DNA of 64,000 nt from Astrocystis sublimbata (Eukaryota; Ascomycota; Sordariomycetes; Xylariales; Xylariaceae): contig JAJNNY010000011.1 of NCBI GenBank assembly GCA_022453515.1, positions 310,001 to 374,000 on the forward strand. Reading direction: 5' to 3'. The position numbers and the translations under genes were made by a program. Under the pieces are notes generated by a model, which worked only from the letters and a program-made list of their open reading frames with translations, was not told where the DNA came from and ran no database searches. Position 1 is the first letter of the stretch, and each line of letters opens with the position of its first letter. Positions 13,206 through 25,832 of this stretch are shown one piece after another.

Positions 13206-13538
13206 TCATGAGAGCCTCCGTGGAAATATGGGAGTGAAGTGGCCGGTCACATGCACGTATCGTAGAAAAGGTCCCTCCGGATATTGCGCCGTGTCCAATG
13301 TGTAAGAATGAAATTCAGGTGCGAAAAATTCGGCAAAGTGTCCTGGGTGGTAGAGACATTTTGGATCCAGTATCATGACGTCCAGGTAACAATGCTCTTC
13401 AAAGCTTGCAACTTGCAACTTCGAAGATTGAGTTATCTTCATGAAATCCGAGTCTATCCTTGGGACAATAGATAACTCCGGGAGAGACCATGGCTCGTTT
13501 CTGGGTCCTTTCCATGGGTATGAAACAAACGGATACTC
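13206..13538 (-). other. Possible coding exon or gene remnant
   Basis: An open frame of 110 codons reads like protein (PWKGPRNEPWSLPELS, then ILDPKCLYHPGHFAEFFAPE), with no family that I recognise. It begins just downstream of the rfeG stop on the same strand. Overlapping leftward frames further on (12860-13192, with LLQENDFYFMVSDADV; 12835-13209, with a hydrophobic FFAVFGSTIGCATLGGFLML) may belong to it, but stops and lack of clear junctions prevent a model. It could be a pseudogene or chance. Confidence 0.2.
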
Positions 13539-13595
13539 TCACAAGGCAGGCAAGATCCAAATCCGGAACTCCAAGGCTATGATTCTGGAATCAGA

Positions 13596-14905
13596 TTACC
13601 GACCGGTACGATGGCGCGGTCTTTCGACGTGACGTTCAACACTTTCCCGTTCAGGGCGGTTCCGCGACGATCCACTACTTGGTATTTGAGTACTCTGTGA
13701 TGATCCTGTACGTTTATGGGCGGGGGTGCTCTCATACTGTTGGTCTGGGACTGCACTGTAGGCGGCCGTGCCTGCTGGAGATGCTAAAAAATCAGAACGA
13801 GCTGTCAAGTTAGAAGCCTATGGTGTACGCACCACGTCCGTAAAAAGGATCCCCCGCCTGCACTGCTGGGGGATAGGGTGCACTGGCTGATGTGACACTG
13901 GGATAATTGTAGGCATTCTGTCCCGCAAACGCTTGGGTAGACGAGGGCCCTGCTGTTGTGTAAGTAGTCCTGGCGGGTGCCATAGTACTAGTCACAGGTA
14001 TTCCTCTCTGGTCTCTCGGGGGTCCATATGGGTCATTTCCATAGGGGTCTGGTTGAGACTGCGAGCCTGCGCGCAGATTTGCGCCCACGATATTATATGG
14101 GGGGTCTTGGGGACTCTGGGCATATCCTGTGGGGGCAACGGGATGTCCGGTTCCATAAGACGCCATGTTGCCTGGAGGCGGCGCAAAGTGGCCCGCATTG
14201 GCAGCGTAGCCCTGTTGCGTATACCCACCGGGCGACGCTGCATATTGTTGCGAGTACGAGCTCGCAGCTCCTGTGTAACCGGAGGAGCCAGTTCCTGGAT
14301 ACCTGGGACCAGGGCCATTATCATAAGGGTCATTGCCAGCATTTCCAGAGTACGAAGCAGCGGCGTCCGTCGGCCCGTAGTACTGTCGCGACTGATGGAT
14401 ATCAGAATTACGATACTGGACTGGAGGGGTGTTAGAGGATCTGATAAGCACTCCGTTCGAAGGCATAGTACCTCCGCCGGCGCTATTCCGATTCGCCGAT
14501 TGTTGCCTCCTTTCTTGGTCCCACCGCGCAGAATCTGCTTTCAGATCTTGTATCATGGCCTGGGGTGTCGGACAAAGTCAGCGCCTGAACTGCCTTCGTT
14601 GTGGGAAGAGCGACTCACGGAAGTCAAATTCCGGTATGCATTGATGAAATAGCCTTGAATGATCTGGCCATTCTCGGGGTTCTGTGAAGAACAAGTCAGA
14701 ACGAGTCGCGGGGGTCATTTTCATCATACACAGCAGCGTGACGTGCCTCGTAGTTGCCCGGCCTCACTAGCGCATCATTCCCGAGATAGCGACATATATC
14801 GGCGGTGATAACTTCGCGATCTATGCCGTCTCTGGGGACAAAATATTCATTCTGGCGAGTCTGCTGGGGCAGGCTGCTGCCTGACGCGGGGGGCCTTCGT
14901 GCCAT
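13596..14905 (-). CDS. rfeG: RfeG-family putative transcription factor
   Basis: Four exons, 14905-14747, 14681-14619, 14559-13833 and 13783-13596, give 378 residues. The N-terminus (SSLPQQTRQNEYFVPRDGID, then REVITADICRYLGNDALVRP) matches the conserved block of fungal proteins annotated as transcription factor RfeG. The next conserved block is NPENGQIIQGYFINAYRNLT and AMIQDLKADSARWDQERRQ. The remaining 250 residues are Gly/Tyr/Pro/Gln/Ser-rich and probably disordered. Intron 1 appears to use a GC donor (GAG|GCACGT), which restores the conserved RPGNYE-NPENGQ junction; a GT donor 15 nt further on would also keep frame and add ARHAA. An ATG 30 nt upstream (14935) is in frame, but MARRPP is the likelier start. 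Its targets are not known to me. Confidence 0.85.
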
Positions 14906-17900
14906 GGTATTGCAACGGGATGCACGGGGGCACAAGCTATCGACGGTCGGCGGGTATTAGGAGAGGTGAGGAAGGATATTACGGGATCCGGGTCGGTCGA
15001 TAGAAGGGACAGCAAGGTGGGGGATTGAATGAATGAGGAAGGGAGAGAGAGAGATTCAAGAGAGCGCAGGAGAGGGGCGGTGGAAGACAGAAAAGGTCGG
15101 GGGGTTGTTGGGCAGGTCTGGTCTGATCTGGGGGACCGGGGCTTGCTGGCGGGTTGATTGGTGGGCGGACAGCGGTAGTGGTGGGCGGTAGCGTGCTGCT
15201 GTAGGTTCCTGGTGCGGGACCCAGTGCTGTGCAGTGTGCAGGCGGCCTGTGGGCGGCGGATGGCGGATGGCGGATGGCGGTGGGCGCTGGGCGGTTTGGC
15301 AGTGCGGGTCAAGGTTGACTTCCACAGAACGAGGTGGGCGAGTGGGGCCCGTCTGCAACAGGCAAGCACCGAGAACAAAGTACCTGTGGTAACAGGCAGA
15401 CAGCACGCTTCGTGTAAGTCCTCCAGGCAAGGCACACTGGATGCCTCGGGTACCAAGCAAATACACACTTATGACCTTGAAATGTCCAGGAAGGTCGGTC
15501 TCATGTGCATCTAGACAGCATACAACTACTCAGATAGAGATACCGTAGACAGACAGACAGACCAGCAAACAGTTAGTTAGACGTCCAGAGTCACTCATGT
15601 AGCGCAAACAGCACGAGCCTGAACAAACAAGGCACAAATACGCCACCGAAGGGATCGACGTGCTGCCAAGCTCTGTTGAGAGCTCTCCGTACAGGGTTAG
15701 GTAGGATTATAGCCGAGCGACAGTGAAGGGGCCGCCGACGGTCAACTCCACCACAGCAGACGGTGGCGTAGTGATGCTGTCCCTGCTAGTGGTGTTGATA
15801 GGATTGATTGTCTCAAGCCTTCGAACAATTGATTGAGAGGCAGAAGATGCGCGCTGGTTTGGTACGGATGCGATGTGCATGCGATGCTATCTCCTATGTA
15901 CCACTTTTCGGATTGATATGATCGACCAAGAGACACAGGGGCAGCAGTCCAGACGGGCCTTGAGTGCTGAGATCCAATTCAAACTGGACATCCAGAGTCA
16001 AGGTGACAGGGTGTGCCGAGCTGATGGGGCCGAGTTGTGCGTGGGAACATCTAACTGGCTAACACGATACTTGGATAGGAGCGCGATTGGTTAATATCCT
16101 ACGCTGCACACAAGGTCAGTCAAAGGGGCTACCCATATGTCAGACTCTTGGGTTCATGTTAACGAGCGATGCAGCGTGCAGCGTTACGGGCAGGATGGGG
16201 GATGCAAGGAGTACCGCCAACTGAGCCAACTGCGTCCTTTGCCACAGGAGATCTGAGCAACTCTCCTGCACAAGACGGGATGGTGTGGTTGTGATTGATG
16301 GGCTGGTGATGATGACGAGACCCACCTGTTCCAACCTCGCAGGCTTGTGGCAAAAAAAGAGGGCTGGGCAAAATCTCTTGGGTATCTGGCGAATTGGACT
16401 GCTGTAAGATAGAAACATACCTAGGTAAAGCTGAGGGATGTGAATCACATCAACTCGTGGCTATTGCGCGATTTCCAGCGTAGCCAAAACAACGCCTATT
16501 AGCTGGTTTGCGTCGGCAATATGAAGTTGAAACTGTATTCAAGTAAATACGTTCGTCCCCTTGCTCACAAGTCCGATACTGGGTCCTAGCCTCGAATATC
16601 TCTTTCTACTCGTATACCTACCATTGAGAGACTTGCTATGTGCGTGACCCGTTACTATATAGCGAAGAGCGCACACGGCCCAGGTGGATGTTCTATGCTT
16701 TCTGTCTTTGAGGGGATATCGATGAGCGTACGTCGGTATGTACATCGATAGATAAGCAGATGTTGCTATGCGAGGTGTAGTGCTCGTTGAGGTTGTCAGC
16801 TGATAGAACGACTCTTCGCAGTCCGATTTGTGACCTCAGAATCGGTTGCTACTCAGCTGCGACAGATATAAACTCGCCGTTTTTTAAGTAAAATAGTATG
16901 GACAATATAGACCATAAGGAGTAACGATGATACAGCAACTTGGTGCAACAACAGCAGGAACGAAAGCAAGCGCCCTCTTATACAACGAAGTTGCCATTCC
17001 CCGACTGTTTCTCCAAAGCCTCATCATCAAGATCCATTGCAACGACGAGGAGCATCTATCCACTCAATAGGCAATATTTGCTCCACTTACGTGCTATTTG
17101 TTGTTTGACCACCTACCCTATGATTACAAGCAAGTGAACGAAGGGCTAAATCGGTCCTCACTCCTCACTGGTCTCTCGTATAAGCGATATATTGAAGACG
17201 AGCAAATAATTGAGTCCAATCCCGAATTGTCAGCTGTCAGCTATTGAAACTGACACCTATGTTATAGACTAAGGGCCAGACACGTCATTCGCAGCGCGTG
17301 TCAGCAGTTGGACTTGGGTAAACAGCGACTACGTAGAATGGACCACCCAAAGCCCGTCGAAGCCCGTCTAATGAAGTGCTTAGCCGGCCAGGTGACGAGA
17401 TCTTGTGCCGAGAGACAATGGTATTTGTGGACTACTAGTGGCCGGCCTTGCTTCAATGCTTTGCTGATATCGGCATAATTGTAGGCAGAAGGCAAATAGG
17501 GTTCGAGGTTGGGTATCAATGCACAGGGGCCCGACTTATCTTCATTCTAGCCGTATTCCACTTTTGGATGCCCAAGACCCAGCAGAACCAATCACCCGCC
17601 AGGCCGTCCATTGTTCTTGAAACCTGATGATTTATTCGCGCTTACGTATGTGTAACGCGGCCGGTAGGCATAGAGTCTCTACGCATACGTGCAGTGCCTT
17701 GTTGACTTTCACATTGTCTTGGATGGCATGTACTGGTGGTAACTTCAATGTTGACAATCGGCGTTTAGAGACGGTACCTAGGTACTCTAGGTACAACAAG
17801 GGTTCCACCAGTCTGCAGATGCCCTCGGCTGCACCCGCGCTACAAAGCCAATAATCAACATTGAAATAATCATGTAGCCTATGCCGAAGATTGTGCATGG

Positions 17901-18361
17901 CAACATCGGAACCTGAAAACACATATTCATCTAGGCCCATCCTCCTTCCCTTGCGGATTCCGCAAGCTAGGACACCTTGTCTATGTGCTTGTCTGATTGA
18001 CAATTCCGTGCGTTAAACGAAACTGCAATAGCTATAGTTGCACGGCCCGATGCGCGTCAGAGTTCCCCCGCCAGAAACCTTTCGATGAATACACCTGTTC
18101 GAAGTTAAGTAACAGTACCAATCACCCGTCATTGAGAGGTCATACTGGGTATCATCGTCCAAGCCAACTCTAAGCCCCTTTCAGACGCTGCTGGGTCACG
18201 TTCGAGCAGGGGACTTGAACATTGATAGAGAACGCAAGCAAATCAGAGATTGCTCGCCGTAGCCTTCCCCAGGAAACGGCCTTGCCTGTTCGCATGAATA
18301 TGAACCTGCGCGAGCCACTACCAAGAGAAAGGAGGGAACGCGGGTTCGGGAGGTTGGCTTG
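14906..18361. other. Intergenic, no gene supported
   Basis: About 3.4 kb separate the rfeG start from the polymerase eta stop. It holds a (GGCGGAT)n run at 15255-15280, G-rich antisense promoter-like sequence at 15000-15340, and two TACCTAGGTA palindromes (16418, 17775). Short open frames show no recognisable protein. Confidence 0.5.
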
Positions 18362-20553
18362 TTATCCAAACTTCAGCCTGCTCTGCCCCTGCTCTAATTT
18401 CTTACCGCCGCCAACCCCAGATGGCTTCTTGCGAGACGTGACAGTCGCGTTACTTTGGCCGCGTTGAGCTGCAGGCTTGCTGCCAACGAATGTCGACTTG
18501 CCACGTTCCTCATCCTGGAGGTCCTTGGCCATATGCCAATCATTGTGGTGTTGCAATGCTTCGATGCTTTCGAGCGATGCATTACAGCGCGAGCACATGT
18601 AATCGGGGGCGGAACCTTGCCGGCTGCGTGAGTTGCTTATCCATCGTTCCACATCCTCAGATGGATGGTTCAGGTTGACAGCATTCTTCCCATCCTCTTC
18701 TTGGTCATCAGTTGACGCTTCCTTCTTGGGGAAGAACCGCTGGATCCCAGCACTCTCCGTGCGCATCCTCTTCTCTTGCGGTTCATGTGAAGATAGATCA
18801 AGTGGAGAATCGCGCGATGTTACCTTTGCTTCGTCACCCTTAAGTAAGAAGGTGCCAATTCCCATGTTCCCAGTAACACCGTCCTCGAAACCACCAACGC
18901 TTAGGCTGAGGTTGGCGCATGGCCACACCTTACCTTCGTTGGTTATCTGAACCATCATGTGTTTAGCCAGGTCGAATAGGACCGTCTCCTGAATGGGCTT
19001 GCCCAGCGGGATGCCACTCGACTTTGAGCGGGTCTGGCCCGCAGAGCGATAATGCAGATGAATTGTTTTAGGTCGACGTTTGTTTTCGAGGACACCCTCC
19101 TCGACAAGTCGGGAGAATATATCGGCAGCAAATATTCGCAACCATTTCACAGCTTGCTCCATACTAAAGATACTCGGCTGGAATGACTTAGCAGAAAGCA
19201 TAGATTTGATTTGTGTTCGCGATGTCACTTCACTCAAGTCAATCCCGCGGATGGTGTCGTAGAGCCATAGTCCCGTATCCTGCCCAAGTTTATGCTTCAG
19301 TTGCTCCAGTGGGACGCGAAGTAATTCTGTAATCGACTCCGTGTTGAATGCCGATTTCACCTGGTCGCCAAGCTTGCCCCCCAGGTTTCGGATCTTGGTA
19401 AACTTCATGTCAGATAAGAATTGTTGAGCGGCCCGATTGCGGATGACAGTCTGTTTGTTGGGTTTCTCATAACCCGAGCCCAATTTACTGAGCATTTTGT
19501 TCCTCGCGATCCCGGCAGAGCAGGTATAATGCAAGGTTCGATAGACTTCCGCTCTGATATCCCGAACGATTTCGGACCCGATCAAAATAGCCACGTCGTC
19601 CCAGTCAGGAGAGGAGAATTCAGTTTCGGCTTCGTCAAGGTCCACCAACACGTCAGCTTGCCAATCTAAGGCAGTAATAGGAGGAAGCGGCAGTTTTTCC
19701 GTGACATCGTCGTAAGGAGGTGGATTGGTCAGTTCTGAGAACCTCTGAAGTAGGATTGAGTGGACTTGAGCAGACAAATCAATGAAGACCTCGTCGATGC
19801 TCGCTTTTTCCACCTTCTGCATGTTAGCCGGAAGACATTGCTTGATGAGAGCCAGGATCTTTCGAGACTGAAGCCTATATGGATCTAAAGAGACCTTGTG
19901 AGTCGCAATATGAGAAGCGGCGTCTTCGTCACGATACGCCCACTTCTCCTCCCCCTCCTTCCAAGTAGCAACGTGCTGGGAAATAAGATTTGGACAAAGC
20001 TTCATCGCTTCCGTCACAGTGCAATGGCGACCGATCCCAAATTTACGTGCCGGGTAGTTGACAGCTATGAGGCCTTGCCTATCATGGTCAGGTTAATAGC
20101 TCAAGGTACAAATGCATCAACTTGGATCTAGCCATGACGTAGGTGGTGAACAGAAGGTGAAAAAGACGGCAAGGGGCAGGTAAGAAAGTTAGGCTCGGCG
20201 AATACCATTGCTGCACTGCCAGTGGCTGTTCTTCATCGATACCCAAACGCACCATTTCTGCAGGACACATCATATGTATTAGTTAAGGTAAATTTCTGGC
20301 AGTGGCGAAGAGCCACTGAGCTCAGGTAACAGCTAGAGGTCTCGGAAAGGGCTCAAAGAACGAGAACACCAAGTCTCAACTCACCACACTGGGCGTAGAA
20401 TGCATCAAGATCTACATGGGCAATGACTCTTAGAGGAGAGGATGTAGAGTATGAAGCTAGCATTCCCAGCTGACGGTATGTGAACTGCGACTTGCGATGT
20501 CCATCGCCCTCAAGGGGGGACGACACCTGAAAGCCAGGAGAGGGGGAAGACAT
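18362..20553 (-). CDS. rad30: DNA polymerase eta (Y-family translesion polymerase)
   Basis: Three exons, 20553-20385, 20257-20206 and 20078-18362, give 645 residues, the usual size for fungal Rad30. It copies past UV dimers in the nucleus together with PCNA. The palm carries HVDLDAF (D48, D50) and SIDEVFID (D169, E170), the metal-binding acids of the Y family. The DNA-contacting region NRAAQQFLSDMKFTKIRNLG and GGKLG, and the little finger, follow. A ubiquitin-binding zinc finger lies at about 569-590 (CSRC...HHNDWH), with the aspartate expected for ubiquitin contact. The protein ends in QSRLKFG (639-645), a good PCNA-interacting peptide at the extreme C-terminus. Both introns lie in the conserved N-terminal part and restore AQCEMVRLGI and AVQQWQGLIAVNYPARKFGI. 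Confidence 0.95.
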
Positions 20554-23500
20554 GCTGTATAGCCTCCTTCGATTGGACGGTGTAAAGGATGGGGTAGGGT
20601 AAGTAGGTAGTCAAATAGTTTCGCGATGCCGTACTATGTGGATGGAATGCAATAGGCGTTTCGGGGACAGGGAATGAGCAGGCTAGGTAACAAGAAACCA
20701 AGCTTTGCAGCAGCTCATAGTGAACATAGGAAATCAGCGCAGGGGCGTCGAGACGGCTACCCAGAGTCGATTCAGCGCAAGTGAGATCTGATAGGATTAA
20801 TTATGAGACTTGACAGTCTAAGGGTGACTGCGAGACATTTAGTCTTCTCAAACGTAACATCATACTGCCTGCATTGTAAAGGGTCTGCAGCACCGAAGCG
20901 GAAAGACAGTGAGGTGATGATACCTTTGATGCTTTGAGGGTGACAGGCAGCGAGCTAGATCGACCTGGTTTGCTCACTTAAGTGAGGTGGGCGTTCCACC
21001 TGCAGGTGGTTACCTCCCTAGGTAGGGCGCTCGCCTGGAGAGATCCCCCGCTAACTTCATATAACGGTTATTAAGGTTCTATGTATGTCTTTATCCCCAT
21101 TCTATGGACTTCGCGGGAAGGTGCCAAGAAATCTTGTAAATGAGGCTCAGTGTTGAACCTTACTCTTCTGATTTAGTATTCTCTTCTACTTGCGCGTGAA
21201 GCAATTCGCCATCCCAACTTACGGCCGTAAGCACACGGTCTGGAAGCACTGCAACCTCATTTCTGACCGATTCTACAAAGTCAACCGTCATGGCTTGCCC
21301 GGCTTTTTTCCCAAAAAGCAATGATTAGCGCGACAGTGACTGGTGAGCAACCTCTTTACAGCTTTAGTGTGTAGTACCAGATACACCTACCCATGCAAGT
21401 CAGACGCATTCTGAGCATTGTTTCAACCACTTGGATCGACATGTTGTTCCTAGTACTTGACTAGCTAGCTCGATGTACGAACTAGGAACAAATTCCGAGT
21501 CTTATGAGGCGTCGGATACTGTGCCCGCGGCCAACAACTGCCGACGGGGGAACCGCCAGAGCCTCATTTTCGCCCCCAACTTATCGATCTTCAACGTATC
21601 ACAAACTGGAGGGAATCAACTCCTTCGTCCACCGAGACCAATTGGGTTAGATCCTTTGCAGTGTTACTTCAGCCGATTGTCTTATTGCCTCGCATCGGCT
21701 GCGCGTGCCGTGTACATACGACTGAGCTAGTAAAGATTTGTGAGCATTTTGTAGTCGACACGCAGTTGCAAGTTAATTAAATGCTTACTTGATGGTCAGC
21801 TCTCGGGAACCGACCACCACCTGTCGGCTCGGTGTCTCCGTCATTCGTCCTTTGTAACTGTTGCAGTCCCTAGCCTATGGTTTTTCACAGTGTGTAGAGA
21901 ACTACGTCGATTTCTCTGGTAATTACTGGAACAATATTTGTTGTGAACGAACAACGCAACTCGGCTTGAGGTTAGTCAGAGGGGTATGCCCATACAATCG
22001 CAGGGCATTCTGAAGTACCTAGGTAGATATGTAATATTTTTCGTGAGGAGATGGCTTCCAAATGCAACATATTGTTAAGACTTCCGTTGGTGTGCTGCCT
22101 AGTGCTGCAGACGTAGCCTGCTGCCTGCTACTACTTATTTTTGGGAACAGGTCAAGCCTTCAAGACTGGGAGTCTCCCGATTATTTAATACCATTCTCGA
22201 ATCAACTAGCAGTTTTACTTTTTCTGAATAATTATATTTTTGAAAGGCTGGAACAATGGGAGGCTTTCCTATCACAGATATTCTTATCATTCAAGTATAT
22301 AAGCCTGCTGCTTCAATCGACTTTTTAAATAGTCAGGTATGATCATCGTCAAGAAACTAGCGTCACAGACTGCAGCCGTACCTCTCCACAGGTTCCATTA
22401 TGGCTCATACCTGCGTTACGGCTAGGCATGCCAAGATAGCAACAACGTCGGACAGACAAGTATATGGTCTTCTAAAGGCCCCTGCTAAAATTGTTGATAT
22501 GCTTCGATGGGAGGAGTATGCTGAAGGAGAGGTCGAAGAGCCGCATTCAGTCGGTGTTTGATTCAAGGATCTGTCATCATTCTTCCTTTGTGGCTTTCTA
22601 AGATTGTCATCGCAGAGTGATGTCTCTTGAAAACCCCACCTCAACCGCGCGTAAGACGCTCATAGTCAGTGTAACAAGACAAGCCCTAGCCCCTCTGGGC
22701 CCTAGGCGTCTGCATACATCGTTTGGGATCGTTCTCCGGGTTCAATTCTGAAGTCTCATATTTCCGGATATCCCCTTGTTGACTGGAGAGATTTCCCGGC
22801 TGCACCGTTCGTCTTACTAAGATATTTTGCTTGAATATCTTATATCTGACCGCGTTGGTGACATCAACGGACATTTCTGTATCCCGTTGATGGTGACACT
22901 TGAACGATCTCGCATAGTTACTTGATTTCTTCAAGTGAACTGAGTACCGAATCCGTCCTTAGGTAGTATTGCAATCTTACTGTTCAGATAATCATAAGGG
23001 GTAAGCTCGCCACTGTGGTAGTTGTGCTACGCAACACGAGGACTGAAGTGATCAAACATCATATTGACCAGCTCAACAACTGTGTCGAAGTAGTCCAAGG
23101 TCTATAAGTAATTCGATATCTTATATAGGAGGGAGGCGTAACAATACTTTGTCTGTTTGGATAGTTATCTGATCTTGCCGTTCAAACTGGATAGATAAGT
23201 TGTGGGTTACGCTCCCCATTGTGCCATTGAAGATCCTCGTGAGGCTGAGAAGAATCCTGCGAGGGCTGACTCCGCCGTTTGCCTCCAGTCAAAGCAACAA
23301 CGTTGAGTAATTCCTCTATTCACAAGCGGTGTGGCTCAATGGATCAAGTGTTGGCCGGTGATTATAGCAGTCGGATCAGATTTTCCTTGGCTCTAATATC
23401 CGACATCTCCATGCAAGGCACTTGCGGCTGGCGTAAGGACCTTCCTGTTGCGGTGATCCGGTGTCCCAGCAGAGAGGTACACTAGCTAATTATATCAAGG

Positions 23501-24338
23501 CAAGGCATGTTGTACATGGTTGTCCTCGAATCAAGTGTTACATGAAGTGTTTGTGCTACTCGATGTACATATGGACAGGTCACAGGGTATTGCCACTGAA
23601 GAAACGAAACGGTTCATTCGATCGAGCTCTAGAGTTGCCGAACTATGAAGGATTCCTGACTTGACATGAATGCTGCAAGAATTTGGCATGCTGTCCAATG
23701 AATTCGATTCATGCTGGCGCTTCATCATCCCAAGTGTGGAATAGTTCTGGTAACCGCGGCGTGCCCGAGGAAAGCTTTGTGATCTGGACTTGGACTGTAT
23801 TACAAACCTCGCATCTTTTGTCATAGAATTGTCGGTAAGAACCAATGCGTAGGATTAGAGTTTCGCTATCAAGGTTGCACTTGAAATTGTTGTCCGAATA
23901 ACTTCCTTGATCCTAGTTTCGTCAGGATGATGGAAGACGGCCAGATCGAAAGAGCCTCCGAAATCTTGAGGCTCTGCAGCAGGGACAAGACGAAGGAAGG
24001 ACTGACTTAGCGATCTCGACTCTTGATGCCGCACGATACTGCCAAGGGCTTGTGCAACCGCCTCTTCGCAATGAGTCCTACGGGACAATTCTCGCTGTTA
24101 TTTAAAGTCATGAGCCAGACGTCGAAAAGATACTCAACGAAAGACAACAGAGCAAGCATCAACAGCTTTCAGTAGCTTTCTTCGCATCGAGGACCACATT
24201 ATCAAGATTTAGCAATTATAAGCATCTCCTGTGGCAAGACTTGAAACTATCACCGTCTCAACACAAACCTATTCACCTAAGTTATTTCACTCTGCACATT
24301 CGCCCCGGCCAAGAATTGTTTTTTGTATTCTACTCACC
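20554..24338. other. Intergenic; weak ORFs only
   Basis: No family is recognised in 3.8 kb. A 43-codon leftward ORF at 21160-21291 is listed separately. Leftward frames at 23855-24088 and 23531-23845 read somewhat like protein (AEPQDFGGSFDLAVFHHPDE) but lack an ATG and a convincing join. A TACCTAGGTA palindrome lies at 22016. The last 230 bp should be the promoter and 5' UTR of the small zinc-ribbon gene. Confidence 0.4.
21160..21291 (-). CDS. Hypothetical 43-residue ORF
   Basis: It runs from ATG (MTVDFVESVRNEVAVLPDRV) to TAA and is acidic and soluble-looking, with no motif. A strong GTAAGT donor consensus sits inside it (after LTA), so it might instead be a first exon whose partner I cannot find. 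Chance occurrence is quite possible. Confidence 0.2.
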   Translation of the reverse strand: MTVDFVESVRNEVAVLPDRVLTAVSWDGELLHAQVEENTKSEE

Positions 24339-24586
24339 ATGTAAGCCAGTTCCTCTCCATAAATATAACATCAAATTAACCTAGTAATAGGGGTTCTAGT
24401 GGCGAGAATACCCCTAGCTCTGGTTCCGAAAGAAGCAGCGTCGCACCAGACAACGATGTCAAAGATACGAGCGACAAGATCACCTGCTGTGGCTGCAAAG
24501 AAGAAGACTATTTCGAGTATACGACAGACGAAGATGAGGCTTGCTGCAAGCATTGCGGGCATCGGAAGTGTTCGGATTGCAACTAG
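24339..24586 (+). CDS. Small cysteine-rich zinc-ribbon-like protein, start codon split by intron
   Basis: The coding parts are 24339-24340 (just AT) and 24391-24586, giving 65 residues. The 50-nt intron GTAAGC...TAATAG interrupts the initiator: AT plus G. No ATG exists in this frame in exon 2, so the split codon is needed for translation. The first half is Ser/Asp-rich and disordered; the second half has CCGC, then CCKHCGHRKCSDC, seven cysteines in all plus a histidine, a pattern seen in many short fungal hypothetical proteins ending in a CxxC-xH-x-KCxxC zinc knuckle. Zinc binding is inferred from spacing. The function of the family is unknown to me. Reading AT|GTAAGC as ATG TAA would give an immediate stop, which supports splicing. 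Confidence 0.75.
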
Positions 24587-25832
24587 TCTGACTAGGGCAG
24601 GTCCCGTAACCCCAAAACAGAGTTATAAAGGGGTTTCACACAAGCATCATCCCTTTTTGCAATTGCACAGTCATGTGTTCAACCCTGAAGTACGGCAGAG
24701 ATTCCAGGGGCACATGAAATGTTTAAATGGACAATAGTATAACTTTCTACTAGTTTTTGAGGGATTGTCGGACAAAAGGGTCATACAATACTAGAAGGAT
24801 TGAATCCAGACAGAACCCCTTTTCACACCAAAAGCTACTACCTTTGCTGCCAGTTTCAAGTTTCTTATGCTTGTCGAAATAAACAGGAAAAATGATGATT
24901 CGAAAGTTTGAATCCTAAATAATAACACCTATCTTCTAAATAACAACATCGCAACCTTATGCTTCTGCCTGACTTCTTGACTACTTGACCTGCGTCTTCA
25001 CTCTAATTAGTGCGGATCTGCCCCTGATAGAAGATGATTCAGGCTCCCGCGACCTTGGGCCTGAGTAGGTCCCATGCCCTGTCCTCTAGACTGAGCACTC
25101 ATTCGTTGCGTTGATCTGTTCATGCTCTTTGGCTCTCTTGTCGTATTATCCCTGCGGGGCATGTGCAACGAAAGGTCATACTCGAATTTTTGAGAACTGA
25201 TGCAATACAGGTATCTTGTTAGAGATCATATCAAAATACTCTTTACTCACGTCTAGCACCCCAGCATCAATTTCGCAAGCGACCCCGGCCATCTCGCCTC
25301 GTTGACACGTATTTTCTTCAGTAGACATGCACGACTTCATTTCGTTATCATAATTTTACACTGTCACGGTTGCGTAGAAGTAATCGCAGACGGCTAACTC
25401 TCCGAGTGTGACAATGTTCCATCTTTTAGCGATAATGTAGTAATATAATGCAGTTCAGTTCTGCGACATGTCCTACCCTCTTGTAGTATCGCATGAACAT
25501 ACAATCATATCACAGCAATAGATGCCCGTAGGTAGACATTGCGATAACATAGTACTGTGTTCAGAAGGCAAGATGGATCTTGATGGATGGAAAGGTGGTG
25601 AGTGACTAGCACGGCGCCCCCTTTCCGGCAGCTTGGCCAGTCCCATCCATAGCACTGATATGGCGTATTCACCCAATTCCCATCGACCAGAAACTATCCC
25701 CAGTCATTGCAAAAGAAATATTAATGATAATATACTACTAAGTTGCTATATGTTCAAATGAAGCGTAATCTAAATACAAGGGTATCATCCGCTCCAACGT
25801 GTTGTATACAGTCCGGCACATCCCGCCAGCCA
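24587..25832. other. Intergenic between convergent genes
   Basis: AT-rich sequence between the zinc-ribbon gene and the pfa5 stop; 3' UTRs expected at both ends. I see no ORF, repeat or RNA gene. Confidence 0.5.

Noticed and set aside
13933..14652. 239-codon plus-strand frame opposite rfeG
   Set aside because: Antisense shadow of the conserved rfeG exon 3.
18095..18180. Stretch with a faint resemblance to the internal part of 5S rRNA (TTCGAAGTTAAG)
   Set aside because: The conserved 5S ends and the rest of the internal control region are absent.
23328..23390. tRNA-like A-box (TGGCTCAATGG) with a loose B-box-like stretch downstream
   Set aside because: D-stem, anticodon stem and acceptor stem do not pair, and GGTTCRA is absent.
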